Origin: Posidoniimonas polymericola
GTDB lineage: Bacteria > Planctomycetota > Planctomycetia > Pirellulales > Lacipirellulaceae
Length of the DNA stretch: 64,000 nucleotides
Reading direction: 5' to 3'
Assembly (NCBI RefSeq): GCF_007859935.1
Contig: NZ_SJPO01000014.1
Span: 87,199 to 151,198 of the forward strand
In this document: piece by piece, positions 44,625-54,037 of the stretch
How the letters are laid out: every line of letters starts with the position of its first letter
Position numbering within the stretch: the stretch's first letter is position 1
Made by a program: the position numbers and the translations under genes
Notes under the pieces: model-generated
Told to the model about the DNA's origin: nothing
The model's input: only the letters and a program-made list of their open reading frames with translations
Databases searched by the model: none

Positions 44625-44787
44625 GCGTTGGCCCTGACTCCGGCTGGCTGCTCTCGCAACCGGCCCTTGCCAAAAGCCCCGGCCACAATCTGCCGGGTTC
44701 GCTTCCCCGCGGTTAAGCGGCTGGCGGGGATAGGGCCTCAGGAGGCCTTACCCCCGGCGGCCGTCAGGCCCGCTTGGGGAAACGAGA

Positions 44788-44816
44788 AGAATATCAGCAA
44801 CTCACTTCCTTGTCAA
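44788..44816 (-). promoter_or_regulatory. Sigma70-type promoter of the 23S-5S operon
   Basis: A perfect -35 TTGACA (44811-44816 on the minus strand) and -10 TATTCT (44788-44793) are separated by exactly 17 bases, with transcription predicted to start near 44780. This lies about 420 bases before the mature 23S 5' end, giving an unlinked 23S-5S unit its own promoter. Confidence 0.75.
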
Positions 44817-45354
44817 AGGCCCTTTGGGAGAATTCCAAAAATGTTTTGGAGCGGCTTTCCCTTCCGCGGCCTCGGACACCCAGCTGGACCCTGTCGCGAG
44901 CCGAACCCTTCCTTGGAATGAATCCATAGGCTTTGTTCGCGACCCCTTCGACAGGGCCTTCTTCGACTGGGCGAAGAAGGATGCTGCTGGCCCTGAGCGA
45001 ACTCAGGAATCAACTGCATCGGCAGGATTATAGCGCAGCCTGAAACAATCTCAAGAGGGGGCGCAGGCTTTTCTTTCGAAGCCCTGAAAAGCATGAGCGA
45101 TTTGCCGAGAACTACCGGCAATCAGCCGCCAACGTGGTCACAGAAAAACGCGTTTATTGATCGCCGCGCCGCCAATGGACCGAGGCCCACCAACGGAAGG
45201 CCGGTTTCCGTGCGAGCAGTCTCTACGTGGCGGCTTCATTCGCCGCGCAGTCATGAATAGTCGACTGGTTGGTCGATGGCGGCTGCTGTTGCGACGCCGC
45301 CCTGCCCTGTCCGCCGAGGTCGCTCCCGCGCCCCGCTTGGCTCGTCCGCAGCGG

Positions 45355-46830
45355 CTACACCAGCAGCGGCTCGGAGCTGCCAGCGACTTCGCCAACGGCT
45401 TCTTCGGCCCGCTTCAAGATCAGGGTCGCGGTGTCGAGTTCCTTGATGCAGGTGAACGCGAGCTTGGCGTCGAGCTGCAGCAGGGTGTCGCCCATCGGGA
45501 CCGAGCACATCGACAACGCCGAGCTAGCCCGGCGGGCGATCGTCTCGGCGTCCTCGGCGGTTGCGTTGGGCAGCATCACGCCGAAGCGTTCGTTCTCGAG
45601 CAGACTGATGGCGTCCATCTCGCGGAGGCTGCCGACCAGGAACTGCGCGACCGAGTCGAGCATCCGCCGGCTGGCGGTCTGCCCGTACTTCGATTGGATC
45701 TCGGCGATGCTGTTCAGCTCAACCACGAGCACGGCGAGCGGGGTGTCGTTGCGTTGCGACTCGGCGACCCGCTGTGTCAGCTGATTGACGAACATGGTCC
45801 GCGTCGGCAGTTGATCGATCAGCAGCTGGCCGTCGGACTTGTCGGTCTTGCCCGCCTTCAGGACCTTGCCCTTGGCGATCCTGTCCATCACGGGCACGCA
45901 CTCGCCGTCGATGTGGGCGTAACCGCAGTTGCGACCGGCGTCCTTCGAGCAGTAGAGGGACTCGTCCGCGCGACGCAGGATGTTCTTGGCGTCGTCCATC
46001 CGGTCGATCTGCGCGACGCCGATGCTGGCGGTGACCTTGAGCTCCTTGCCCTCGTGCTTGATCAGCTCTTTCTCAATGCCGGCCCGCACGCGTTCGGCTA
46101 GCGGCATTGCGTCGTCGAGTGTGGTGGCGGGCAGGACCACGGCGAACTCCTCGCCGCCGTAGCGGCAGGGGATGTCCATCGTGCGGGTTGACGCCTTCAT
46201 CGAGGTGGCGACCCGCTTCAGGACCTCGTCACCAGCCTGGTGGCCATGGGTGTCGTTGAAGTTTTTGAAATGGTCGACGTCGAGGATTACCAGGCAGAAC
46301 GGGGTCTTTTTGCGTTCCCATTCTGCGAAGCGGCGGCCCAGCTCGTCGTCGAAGGCGCGGCGGTTGGCTAGGCCGGTGAGCGAGTCGGTGCGGGCCTCGC
46401 TCTCGTGGACCGCGATCTCCGACGCCTGCGCCTTGATCTGCTTCTCGGCCTTCTCGAGCTTCTTCTGGAGCAGCTCGTTGGCGGCGACGATCTTCGAGAG
46501 CGAAGTCGAAACGATTGCCTGATCGATCACGCCGTCGGCGTCCTCGGCCTCACGCAGGTCGGCAGAGATCTGCGCCACGCAGCGGGAGTGGTTTCCGACG
46601 TCCGTCGCCACGCCTGTCGCGAGGTCGTGCAGCTGGCCGGTAGCGAGCAATGCCCGCTCGAGGGCGACTCGTTTCTCGAGCGCCCGTTCCTGCTCGTTGA
46701 CGTCCTCGTTGGCTTCCCTGGGATCCCGACCGCCGTAGAAAAACGCGCCGGCAACGAACCCGATCCCGAGCGCCAGGCCCGCAAACAGCAAGTTGATCAG
46801 CATCCACGGTAGTGAAGAACTGGCGACCAT
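45355..46830 (-). CDS. Membrane diguanylate cyclase with a second degenerate GGDEF domain
   Basis: 491 residues from the ATG at 46830, chosen because the membrane helix (LPWMLINLLFAGLALGIGFVAG) follows. A coiled coil occupies residues 45-145. The first GGDEF domain has the intact active site GGEEF (225-229) and an I-site RTMD (216-219) exactly five residues before it, so product inhibition is expected. A second GGDEF-fold segment begins near residue 345 (TMFVNQLTQRVAES), but its A-site reads ENERF (412-416), so it should not cyclise GTP. It makes cyclic-di-GMP. It is divergent from the kinase gene at 47210 by 379 bases, near a PilZ protein. Confidence 0.92.
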   Translation of the reverse strand: MVASSSLPWMLINLLFAGLALGIGFVAGAFFYGGRDPREANEDVNEQERALEKRVALERALLATGQLHDLATGVATDVGNHSRCVAQISADLREAEDADGVIDQAIVSTSLSKIVAANELLQKKLEKAEKQIKAQASEIAVHESEARTDSLTGLANRRAFDDELGRRFAEWERKKTPFCLVILDVDHFKNFNDTHGHQAGDEVLKRVATSMKASTRTMDIPCRYGGEEFAVVLPATTLDDAMPLAERVRAGIEKELIKHEGKELKVTASIGVAQIDRMDDAKNILRRADESLYCSKDAGRNCGYAHIDGECVPVMDRIAKGKVLKAGKTDKSDGQLLIDQLPTRTMFVNQLTQRVAESQRNDTPLAVLVVELNSIAEIQSKYGQTASRRMLDSVAQFLVGSLREMDAISLLENERFGVMLPNATAEDAETIARRASSALSMCSVPMGDTLLQLDAKLAFTCIKELDTATLILKRAEEAVGEVAGSSEPLLV

Positions 46831-47209
46831 AGCATTCGTCGGAGTTGAGAGTGGGAGGGCGGGGGAATGCCCCTTCTGCCAAGGTGTGTCGTCGGTGCAA
46901 CGCTGTGGGCGTTGGCAAAACATAGGTCGGGAAACGACCACTGCAACACGATGTGGCGAAATCAGGCATTCGCAGACACCGGCCGCCGCAATCGTCCGCA
47001 TGGCCGGGGGAATCGCTGAAGGCGTTAACGGACCGAGACGCCTCCGGAAAACCGCAGCCCCAACTCGGGCAATTCTGTAGTGGTTTGCCTCCAAATAAAC
47101 CGCGCAAAATCCGAACCCAACCTAATAGATATTCAGTTGGCTTTTATGCGAGAAAAACCACTTAAGCGATGTCCTTTAGTCGCCAGCCCCCACACCAGGG
47201 GCGCCCGCT
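46831..47209. promoter_or_regulatory. Divergent promoter region between cyclase and kinase genes
   Basis: A 379-base region with an AT-rich centre (47090-47160), likely holding promoters of both divergent genes. I cannot assign a -35/-10 pair with confidence. No ORF is supported. Confidence 0.4.
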
Positions 47210-48802
47210 ATGCAAGAACCGACCAACAATCCCAGCTTCCGCCGCGCGTCGGTCCAGAGCGCCCCTTGGGAGCGTGCGCTCATGGGCTCCAACGACGGAC
47301 TGTGGGAGTGGCGCCCCAACGGCGAGACCTGGGCCTCGCCACAGTTCTGGCGGTTGCTCGATTTCCCCGAGGACGGGGCCGGCGCGCCGCAGGACTTCAC
47401 GACGCTGATCCACCCGTCCGACTACCCCCGGTCCATGGAGACGATGCGTGCGTGCTGCGTCGACTGCAAGCCGTTCGACCTGCAGTTCCGCATGCAGAGC
47501 AGCATCGGCGAGTTCCGCTGGTTCCGCGCCCACGCACTGGTCTACAAGGACGCGTCGGACAAGCCGTTCTCCCTGTCCGGCTCGATCAAAGACATTACTG
47601 ATTTCAAACTCAGCGCCGAGGCGAACCGCGAACGCGAACGCCGGCTGTTCCGGCGGCAGCGGATGGACGCCCTCGACTGCCTGGCGAGCGGCATTTCGCA
47701 CGAGTTCAACAACCTGCTGCAGGCGATCCGCGGCTACATCTCATTCGCGGCCGGCAGCCTCGACCCCGAGCTCGAGGCCTTCGACGACCTCTGCAAGGCG
47801 ACCGAGGCGGTCGACCGCGCAGCGCTGCTGACCCGCCGCCTGCTCGACTTCGCGGGCGCCGAGGAGCAGCCGGAGCACCTGATCGACCTGCACGAGACCG
47901 TGCTCGGGCTGGTGGATCTGGTGCGGCCCATTATCGGCGGCGACCTCAGCTTCCGCAGCGACCTCTGCGAACAAACCCTGATGGTCCGAGGCGACGAGAC
48001 CTCGCTGCGTCAGTCGCTGCTGAACCTCTGCATCAACGCCCGGGACGCCATGCCCTCTGGGGGCGAGTTGCTGGTCCGCACCGAGCTGTTCGAGCTCAGC
48101 GCAGAGCACGGAGCTTCAATCGGGGAACTCAAACCGGGCCCGTACGCCCGCATTGTCGTCAGCGACACCGGCTCGGGCATCCCCGAGCACCACCGCGATA
48201 AGGTCTTCCAGCCGTTCTACACCACCAAGGAGATCGGCAAGGGGACGGGCCTCGGGCTGCCATCGGTGCTGGGGACGGTCGAGGGCTACGGGGGCCACAT
48301 CGAGCTGCAGACGCAGGTCAATGTCGGCACCACCTTCGCCATCTACCTGCCCGTGGAACGCGGTGCCCTCGGATCGACCGAGCCGCCGCCAACCGCCAAC
48401 GGCGGCAGCGTGCTGTACGTCGAGGACGACCCGGTGGCCCGGGGAGTCGGCCGGCGGATGCTCGAGGCCAGTGGCTTCGCGGTCACGGTGGCCGACTCGG
48501 GGATCATCGCCCTGGAGCTGCTGCGTTCCCGCGGCGAGACCTTCGACGCCGTCGTGCTGGATATCTCTCTGCCCGGGCTTACCGGCCCGCAGGTGCTGCG
48601 TGAGGCCCGGAGCTTCCTGCCCGAACTGCCGTGCGTGATGTGCTCGGGGCACGTCCTGCGGTCGCACCGAGGGATGGACGGGCTCGACATCGACGCGGTG
48701 CTGCTGAAACCCTTCGACGCGTACCAAATCTCACAGGCGATCCATGCCAGCCTGTCGCCGGCCGGCCGCGTCACCGAACTTTCATCCCAAGCTGTGCGTT
48801 AG
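47210..48802 (+). CDS. PAS-sensor hybrid histidine kinase with C-terminal receiver
   Basis: 530 residues, no membrane helix, so cytoplasmic. Residues 20-135 are a PAS-like sensor with GEFRWFRAHALVYKD. HisKA follows, with SGISHEFNN giving His164, in the variant usual for ATP-binding hybrid kinases. The HATPase has N-box NLCINARDAM (Asn276), G1 DTGSGIP and G2 GKGTGLGL. A receiver domain covers residues 400-520, with VLYVEDD, phosphoacceptor Asp451 (VLDISLPG) and LLKPFD Lys. It is followed 20 bases later by the receiver-PilZ gene, most likely one operon and a phosphorelay pair. Confidence 0.93.
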   Translation: MQEPTNNPSFRRASVQSAPWERALMGSNDGLWEWRPNGETWASPQFWRLLDFPEDGAGAPQDFTTLIHPSDYPRSMETMRACCVDCKPFDLQFRMQSSIGEFRWFRAHALVYKDASDKPFSLSGSIKDITDFKLSAEANRERERRLFRRQRMDALDCLASGISHEFNNLLQAIRGYISFAAGSLDPELEAFDDLCKATEAVDRAALLTRRLLDFAGAEEQPEHLIDLHETVLGLVDLVRPIIGGDLSFRSDLCEQTLMVRGDETSLRQSLLNLCINARDAMPSGGELLVRTELFELSAEHGASIGELKPGPYARIVVSDTGSGIPEHHRDKVFQPFYTTKEIGKGTGLGLPSVLGTVEGYGGHIELQTQVNVGTTFAIYLPVERGALGSTEPPPTANGGSVLYVEDDPVARGVGRRMLEASGFAVTVADSGIIALELLRSRGETFDAVVLDISLPGLTGPQVLREARSFLPELPCVMCSGHVLRSHRGMDGLDIDAVLLKPFDAYQISQAIHASLSPAGRVTELSSQAVR

Positions 48803-48821
48803 CTTGCCTAGGTGCGTCCTT

Positions 48822-49724
48822 ATGGAATTCACTGGATACCGAGCCCTGGTGGTCGACGACGAGCCCTACGTGCGCGACCTGGCGTCGCGCTCGCTGGCCA
48901 AGCGTTCGCTGCAGTGCGACGTCGCCTCGGACGGCGAAGAAGCACTGGTCCTCGCCAGCCGCTACGCGTACGATGCCGTCATCACCGACCTGCGGATGCC
49001 CCGCTGCCACGGGCACTCGCTGGCCGCCGAGCTGCTGGCCTGGCCGAACCGCCCCAAGATCATCGTTCTGACCGGCCTGGCCGAGCCCCGCCTGGTGGAA
49101 GACCTGCGTCACCGCGGCGTCGACGAGGTGCTGCACAAGCCGATCGACTTCGACGAGCTCGCCTCGCGGGTCGCCTCGCTCATCGACCCGGCCTTTGTCG
49201 ACGACGACGACATCGAGAGCCCCAAGAGCCAGCTGCTGCTCTCCAAGATCGAGATCTCCCTGACCGAGCTGAGCGAGATGTTTGCCGAACGGCTTGAGGG
49301 CATCTTCGAGGTCGACGAGGCCCTGATTGATCCTCCCTCGGCGGTCAACGACTACATCATCCGGCTGGAAGAGGAAGAGGCGCTCGCAGAGCAGAACGCC
49401 CCCAACGGCAGCAAGAAAGCCAGGGCCGCGGAAGTCATGAAGCGGCGCCGCGAACGCGCCCGGGTCAAGGCGGTGGCGCTCGCCGTCCCGGTGACCCGCC
49501 ACTTCGTCCGGTGCGGCCAGCCCTTCAGCCTCGCACTCCGCGACGTCTCGGAGTCGGGCGTCCGGCTGCTGCACACCAGGGCGTCCTCGTCCGAGTACTT
49601 GGCGCTGAAATGGTCGTGCCAGACCCTGCCGTTCCGCGAGATCGAGGTCGTCAGCAAGGTGATGCGGTGCGAACCGCTCAGCCGCTTCTACGACTACGGC
49701 TGCCAGTTCGTGCTGGCCGACTAG
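48822..49724 (+). CDS. Response regulator with receiver and PilZ-like domains
   Basis: 300 residues from the ATG at 48822. Receiver: VVDDEP, phosphoacceptor Asp56 (VITDLRMP) and Lys106 (LHKPID). A helical linker (120-200) and an arginine-rich stretch (MKRRRERARVKA) lead into a C-terminal domain with RHFVRCGQPFSLALRDVSESGVRLLH. The D-x-S-x-x-G phrase preceded by arginines is the PilZ cyclic-di-GMP pattern, but the usual RxxxR is not textbook, so binding is a hypothesis. Together with the cyclase 4 kb away it suggests phospho-control over a c-di-GMP effector. It ends just before tRNA-Arg. Confidence 0.85.
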   Translation: MEFTGYRALVVDDEPYVRDLASRSLAKRSLQCDVASDGEEALVLASRYAYDAVITDLRMPRCHGHSLAAELLAWPNRPKIIVLTGLAEPRLVEDLRHRGVDEVLHKPIDFDELASRVASLIDPAFVDDDDIESPKSQLLLSKIEISLTELSEMFAERLEGIFEVDEALIDPPSAVNDYIIRLEEEEALAEQNAPNGSKKARAAEVMKRRRERARVKAVALAVPVTRHFVRCGQPFSLALRDVSESGVRLLHTRASSSEYLALKWSCQTLPFREIEVVSKVMRCEPLSRFYDYGCQFVLAD

Positions 49725-49750
49725 GGCGCAGCGAGCAGCCCCGCAGGAAG

Positions 49751-49823
49751 CGCCCCCGGCAGGATTCGAACCTGCGACACACGGTTTAGGAAACCGATGC
49801 TCTATCCCCTGAGCTACGGGGGC
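49751..49823 (-). tRNA. tRNA-Arg (anticodon CCT)
   Basis: The minus-strand transcript folds as a cloverleaf: acceptor GCCCCCG with CGGGGGC, D-arm GCTCAGGGGATAGAGC, anticodon loop TTCCTAA (CCT, reads AGG), T-arm GCAGGTTCGAATCCTGC. The anticodon stem has one T-T mismatch at its outer pair. CCA is not encoded. It is convergent with the receiver-PilZ gene 27 bases away; no integrated element abuts it. Confidence 0.95.
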
Positions 49824-50030
49824 TCGCTCTCAAACCGTTGCAATGTAAGCGGTTGCGCTGATCCTTGCAACGGACTCGAGGCCCGTCGGCCGGGTGGCGT
49901 TCAGAGGCGTCAATGTGCGAGGATGCTTGCTCCAGGCGCCTGCCGGCCCGCACTCCAACCGGAAAGCCCCACGGCGATGACTCACCGGGGGGCCGTGTGT
50001 CGCTTGAGCTAGGCGTCTGCCTGGGGTCGC

Positions 50031-51008
50031 TCAGAGGTCCCCCAGATTGACGACCTCCTGCCCGTTGCGGGTCACGAAGGCCTCGAGGATCTCGAGTTCA
50101 GTGCCCTTGCTCATCGACCGGCCGCTGCCGTCGGCGAGCGTGACGATCATGACCTGGGGGTGGTCGGAGCCAAACCAGCAGGGCCGGCCGTCAACGATGA
50201 CATCCACCGGCGACTGGGCGATGGCGCCGCCCTGCCGCTGGCCGAGGTTAATGCCGCGACCACCGTTCGGCAATGCTGCCTTGACTATGTTGATATCAGC
50301 TCGGCCCATGATGCCGCCTGGGTTGTCATCGCCGTCGTAGATCGACGCCCGGGCCGACATCCAGTACGAGTTCTCGGACACTAAGAAGGTGTTCGACAGG
50401 CCGTCGACGAGCTTCTTGAAACTGGTGCGGCCCTTGAAGTTTCCACTCGTATCGTTGCGCTTTGGCAGGACAATGGCGCCGTCGAAGTACTGATCCATCG
50501 ACGATTGGCTGCTGGAACGGAATGTGCTCGACACGCACGCGTAGTCACCGCGAATGCCAATCGGGTCCCCAGCGGCGTTGGATCCGGACACGGGGATCTG
50601 CTGTCCGCGGGGGATTGTGAGGTCTCCGTCCCTGCCACGTGACGGGCAGTGGTACACGGGAATCACCGACTCGCGGAAGACTTGGGGTTGGTCGTCAAAT
50701 CGCTTGGTCAGGTCGACCTGATCGGCGATGTTCCCCTCTTCCATGTAATCGAGGATAATCCCGGCCCACGTCAGGTACTGGTCCCGCACCCGGCTGGGCG
50801 GCAGGTATTTCGAGGTGTCGTGGTAGTTGTGGATCGCCAGGCCCATCTGCTTGCAGTTGTTCAGGCACTGGTTGCGGCGGGCGGCCTCGCGGGCCGACTG
50901 CACGGCGGGCAGCAGCAGCGCGATCAGCACGCCGATGATGGCGATCACCACCAGCAGCTCTACCAGCGTAAAGCCGCCGGGCCGACGTCGACTCGCTTTC
51001 AATCTCAT
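50031..51008 (-). CDS. DUF1559 prepilin-like protein
   Basis: 325 residues from the ATG at 51008, preceded by AGGAGGTG at an ideal spacing, so the start is clear. A class III signal GFTLVE (glycine at 12 and glutamate at +5) precedes the hydrophobic helix LLVVIAIIGVLIALLLPAV. The planctomycete DUF1559 family follows, with QCLNNCKQMGLAIHNYHD and CPSRGRDGD. It ends with the family's H-X9-DG motif (HPQVMIVTLADG). These proteins occur in dozens of copies per planctomycete genome; they are probably exported to a pseudopilus-like or surface structure. It is last in a minus-strand run of PEP-CTERM genes. Confidence 0.93.
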   Translation of the reverse strand: MRLKASRRRPGGFTLVELLVVIAIIGVLIALLLPAVQSAREAARRNQCLNNCKQMGLAIHNYHDTSKYLPPSRVRDQYLTWAGIILDYMEEGNIADQVDLTKRFDDQPQVFRESVIPVYHCPSRGRDGDLTIPRGQQIPVSGSNAAGDPIGIRGDYACVSSTFRSSSQSSMDQYFDGAIVLPKRNDTSGNFKGRTSFKKLVDGLSNTFLVSENSYWMSARASIYDGDDNPGGIMGRADINIVKAALPNGGRGINLGQRQGGAIAQSPVDVIVDGRPCWFGSDHPQVMIVTLADGSGRSMSKGTELEILEAFVTRNGQEVVNLGDL

Positions 51009-51102
51009 GACTTTCACCTCCTGTAAGTCGGGCAGCACGCGACGCAAAGGACTGCGGGTCCTGCCGTTCTCTGCCTCTCGCCTGGGGTCGATAGTAAGGG
51101 GC

Positions 51103-52980
51103 TCAGGCCGCCTTGCGGCGGCGTGAGACAAGCGGCGCGGCCGCGATCAGGCCCAGCAGCATGGCGGTCGGCTCGGGCGCCGCCGCGGCGGCCGCCGAAC
51201 CAGCGCTGGCGTTCGAGATGCCGTAGTGATTCCGCCAAAGGAAGTAGTCCGCCTGGACTACGTTGCCGCTGGCGTCATTCGAGCCGTTGCCGTTCAGCAC
51301 GCTGTCGCTCTGGCCCAGGTTGTCGCGCCAGATCGTGTAGTCGGCGCCGTTCACGAGGCCGTCATCGTTGAAGTCGCCGAACAGGGCGGCGCCGGCGAAC
51401 GCCTCGTAGATCACGGCGCCCGACACCCCCTGCTCTTGGCCGAGCAGCAGGAACTCGAACTCCAGGTCACGCGAGCCGGAGCCGTCGCCGACGTACACGT
51501 TGCCCAGGTTCATCGCGTCGCCGGGGGCGATCTCGGTGCCGCCCGCATTGATCGCGAACTCGCCGACCAGCGAGCTGTCGACGCTCAGCAGTTCGAGCCA
51601 CGAGCCGCTGCCCTCGACCTCCTGGTCGTCGAGGCTGCTCCAGCCCGCCGACGAGAGCGACTGCGAGTCGGACTGCACGTGGTAGCCGTCGATCTGGACG
51701 GCCGAGCCGGACGTGTTTCGGAGGTAGGCCTCGCCGGTGACCGGGTCGACCTGCAGCAGCAGCGTGTTGACTGCCGTGCCGGTGTAGCTGACCACGCCGT
51801 TGATGATGGCGCCGTCCGACGCGCGTGAGTAGGTAAACTGCAGGTCCTCGGCGGACTCGCCAAAGCCGCCCGCGAACGGGTTGTAGACCGAGCCGAGCGA
51901 GGTCGACGCGCCGGACGCGAAGGTGACTTCGCCGGAGGCCTTGAGCTCGCCGACGGTGTTCGCGTCGGCCGCGACCGGGATCCAGTCCGACCCGAAGCCG
52001 GGCCGCCCATTAAGGCTCGACCAGCCGCTGCTACGCAGGGCGCCAACGCCGTCCGACGCGAGGAAGTAGCTGTCCATCGAAAGGGTCGAGCCGCCGGGCT
52101 GCGTGATCGTGGCGACCCCGGTGTCGCGGTTGACCTCCATCACGAGCACCTCTTCGAGGCTCACGTTGGCCTGCACCCGGCTAGCGACGTCGGCGGTGCT
52201 GAGGATGAGCTTCTGGCCGAACGGCAGCGGCGAGGAAGACTCCAGGTTGCTGAAGGCCCCGCTGAACGCGTTGGCCTCGAGCACGGTCCAGCTGCTGCCG
52301 ATCGACGGCGCCGCATCGAAGTTCATCGTCAGCGTGCCGCCGAGGGTGGCGGTTTCACCGGCGCTGATCATGCCGCTGCTCGCGCCGCTCACCTCGACCT
52401 GGTAGTTCGAGCCGGCGCCGAAATTGAGCGTCGTGGTGGTGCTGAAGTCGGCGTTGGGGTAGACCTGGGTCGTGCCGTTGAGGACCGCGGCGTTGGGGGT
52501 CAGGGTCGCCGTGCCGGCGCCGGACGCGGCGCCCACGGTGATGGTGTTGGCCGCGTTGACGCCCGTGGTGAGCGGCCCCTGGGCGGTGAGCGTGCCGCCT
52601 GGAAGCACCGTCACGACGCCGACGCCGGACGGGCCGACGCTGATGCCGCCGTTCCACAGGTCCGCCGTCGCCACGGCCAGCACGCCTCCGCTGCGGACCT
52701 CGAGGGTCCCGGTGTCGGCGATTGTCGTGCCGAGCGCGACCTGGCCGGGCGACGTGCCGCCGTCGGTCTGCACAAAGGCCAGGCGGCCGTCGTCGATCAC
52801 GGCGCGTTCGTTGAATCCGGCGCTCGGCACAAACATGTTCTCGAACGGGTCCAGCCAGTTGTCGTCGACAAAGTAGTCCCCGCTGGCGGGCTGGAAGACA
52901 ACGTCGGTCTGGGCCTGGGCGGCGCCGACCAACGCCAGCCCGGCGAGGAGTGTAGCTGCAGTCTTTAGGGAGAGTCTCAT
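51103..52980 (-). CDS. Large exported beta-repeat protein with dockerin-like repeats and PEP-CTERM
   Basis: 625 residues; signal peptide MRLSLKTAATLLAGLALVGAAQA. Residues 30-250 are a beta-helix-like autotransporter-type region with repeated GTLEVRSGGVLAVA-type phrases. Residues 250-530 contain two similar modules (for example VASRVQANVSLEEVLVMEVNRDTG and VNTLLLQVDPVTGEAYLRN, both followed by SxxGWSSL). A dockerin-like pair follows (FGDFNDDGLVNGADYTIWRDN and ADYFLWRNHYG). The C-terminus is APEPTA, a hydrophobic span and SRRRK. It is likely an exported surface or matrix protein sorted by exosortase. Confidence 0.85.
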   Translation of the reverse strand: MRLSLKTAATLLAGLALVGAAQAQTDVVFQPASGDYFVDDNWLDPFENMFVPSAGFNERAVIDDGRLAFVQTDGGTSPGQVALGTTIADTGTLEVRSGGVLAVATADLWNGGISVGPSGVGVVTVLPGGTLTAQGPLTTGVNAANTITVGAASGAGTATLTPNAAVLNGTTQVYPNADFSTTTTLNFGAGSNYQVEVSGASSGMISAGETATLGGTLTMNFDAAPSIGSSWTVLEANAFSGAFSNLESSSPLPFGQKLILSTADVASRVQANVSLEEVLVMEVNRDTGVATITQPGGSTLSMDSYFLASDGVGALRSSGWSSLNGRPGFGSDWIPVAADANTVGELKASGEVTFASGASTSLGSVYNPFAGGFGESAEDLQFTYSRASDGAIINGVVSYTGTAVNTLLLQVDPVTGEAYLRNTSGSAVQIDGYHVQSDSQSLSSAGWSSLDDQEVEGSGSWLELLSVDSSLVGEFAINAGGTEIAPGDAMNLGNVYVGDGSGSRDLEFEFLLLGQEQGVSGAVIYEAFAGAALFGDFNDDGLVNGADYTIWRDNLGQSDSVLNGNGSNDASGNVVQADYFLWRNHYGISNASAGSAAAAAAPEPTAMLLGLIAAAPLVSRRRKAA

Positions 52981-53039
52981 GGCAGTCAGGCCTTCAAGGT
53001 TGGTATTCAGATGAGCGTGCGGAACGGCGAGCAGGGGTT

Positions 53040-53978
53040 TCAGGCGGTCCCCTCTCTCCGGCCGCGACGGGCGCCAATCGCGGCGACCGCGACCAGGGCG
53101 GTCGCGAGGCTTGTCGGCTCAGGAATGCCCAACGAAGCGAGCATCGCCGGCGTCACGGCGCCCGGGAAGTTCGACTTCCACTCGCGGAAGTCGAACAGGT
53201 CGACCCGGCCGTCGCCGGTCAGGTCGCCGGTGGTGCGGACCGCGCCGGTGCTGCGGAAGTTGGCGGCGATGATGTCGAGGTCGCTGATCATGTCGCCGTC
53301 GAGCTCGAAGGCGTCGACGTCGCCGTCGCCGTCGACGTCGCCCGGGGTCGAGGGGCCGGCGGTCGCCGAGGCGAACGCGACCGCGATGTCGCGGTCGCCG
53401 CTGCCGGAGAAGCCGCCCGACTCGGTGTAGAAGGCTCCGTCGGCGTAGAGGTCGCCGGTGTTCAGCGTGTGGACCAGGGCCCCGATGTTGGTCGTGGCGT
53501 CAAAGTTGCTGATCTCCAGGCCGTAGCCGGTGGTCCCCTCGAAGCGGGCCGGCAGCTCAAAGATGTCGCCGGCGGTCAGCGACACGCCGATCCGCTCGTC
53601 GGTGTCGATCGTGGTGGGGAAGCTAAAGGTAGTGACCAGGGCGCCGGGCGACCACGGCGAGGCGTTCACGTCGTCAACCTCGTAGAGGTTCAGCACCAGG
53701 CCGCCGTTCGCGTCCTGGACGTCCAGGCCGACAATGATCTGCCCAACGTCAAACGTGGCGGGGTTCTTGAAGGTCTGCCGCAGCATGCGGTCGGCGGCCA
53801 CGTTGCGCGACGCAGTCGTGCCGGCGAGCGGGTTCACCGTGAAGATCGACGGGAAGTCCGGGAACGCGGGGTCCGCCGTCAGGCTGACAACGGCCAGGGC
53901 AGACGATCCGGCGGCGAAAGTCGCGCCGACGAGACACGTGATGGTCAGCCTCTGAAGTAGGCGCCAGATTGAGGTCAT
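53040..53978 (-). CDS. PEP-CTERM protein of a three-member paralogous set, with dockerin-like end
   Basis: 312 residues; signal peptide ending SSALA. The jelly-roll-like domain (SLTADPAFPDFPSIFTVNP, then FKNPATFDVGQIIVGLDVQDANGG) aligns with the next upstream gene product, which shares YEV-DVNAS. TPGDVDGDGDVDAFELDGD and GDLTGDGRVDLFDFREW form dockerin-like repeats. The end is IPEPTS with GARRGRR. No enzymatic motif is visible. It should be exported and surface-sorted. Its role in the cell is unknown. Confidence 0.82.
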   Translation of the reverse strand: MTSIWRLLQRLTITCLVGATFAAGSSALAVVSLTADPAFPDFPSIFTVNPLAGTTASRNVAADRMLRQTFKNPATFDVGQIIVGLDVQDANGGLVLNLYEVDDVNASPWSPGALVTTFSFPTTIDTDERIGVSLTAGDIFELPARFEGTTGYGLEISNFDATTNIGALVHTLNTGDLYADGAFYTESGGFSGSGDRDIAVAFASATAGPSTPGDVDGDGDVDAFELDGDMISDLDIIAANFRSTGAVRTTGDLTGDGRVDLFDFREWKSNFPGAVTPAMLASLGIPEPTSLATALVAVAAIGARRGRREGTA

Positions 53979-54037
53979 CAGAAACTCCTAGAAGTTAATC
54001 GCTGGTGTGCGTGGTGGTACGGCTGAGCGGGCGGCGG

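Larger units (their letters stand above)
44357..45354. other. 23S leader and spacer, no gene supported
   Basis: About 1 kb without a convincing gene or a 16S. Towards the 23S it holds the operon leader with processing arms, a boxA-like GATCTTTGACAATT (44611-44624, minus) and a GC-rich structured stretch. From 44820 it has nested inverted repeats: CAGGGCC/GGCCCTG (44952-44995) around CCTTCTTCG/CGAAGAAGG (44957-44980). These may be a repeat element or a terminator-like structure for the diguanylate cyclase gene. The ORFs here are spurious. Confidence 0.6.

Noticed and set aside
44957..44980. Terminator candidate CCTTCTTCG/CGAAGAAGG
   Set aside because: Good stem, but no T-run on either strand, so it is left as an inverted repeat in the spacer.
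49751..49823. Integration site at tRNA-Arg
   Set aside because: No duplicate of the tRNA 3' end or integrase gene is found nearby.
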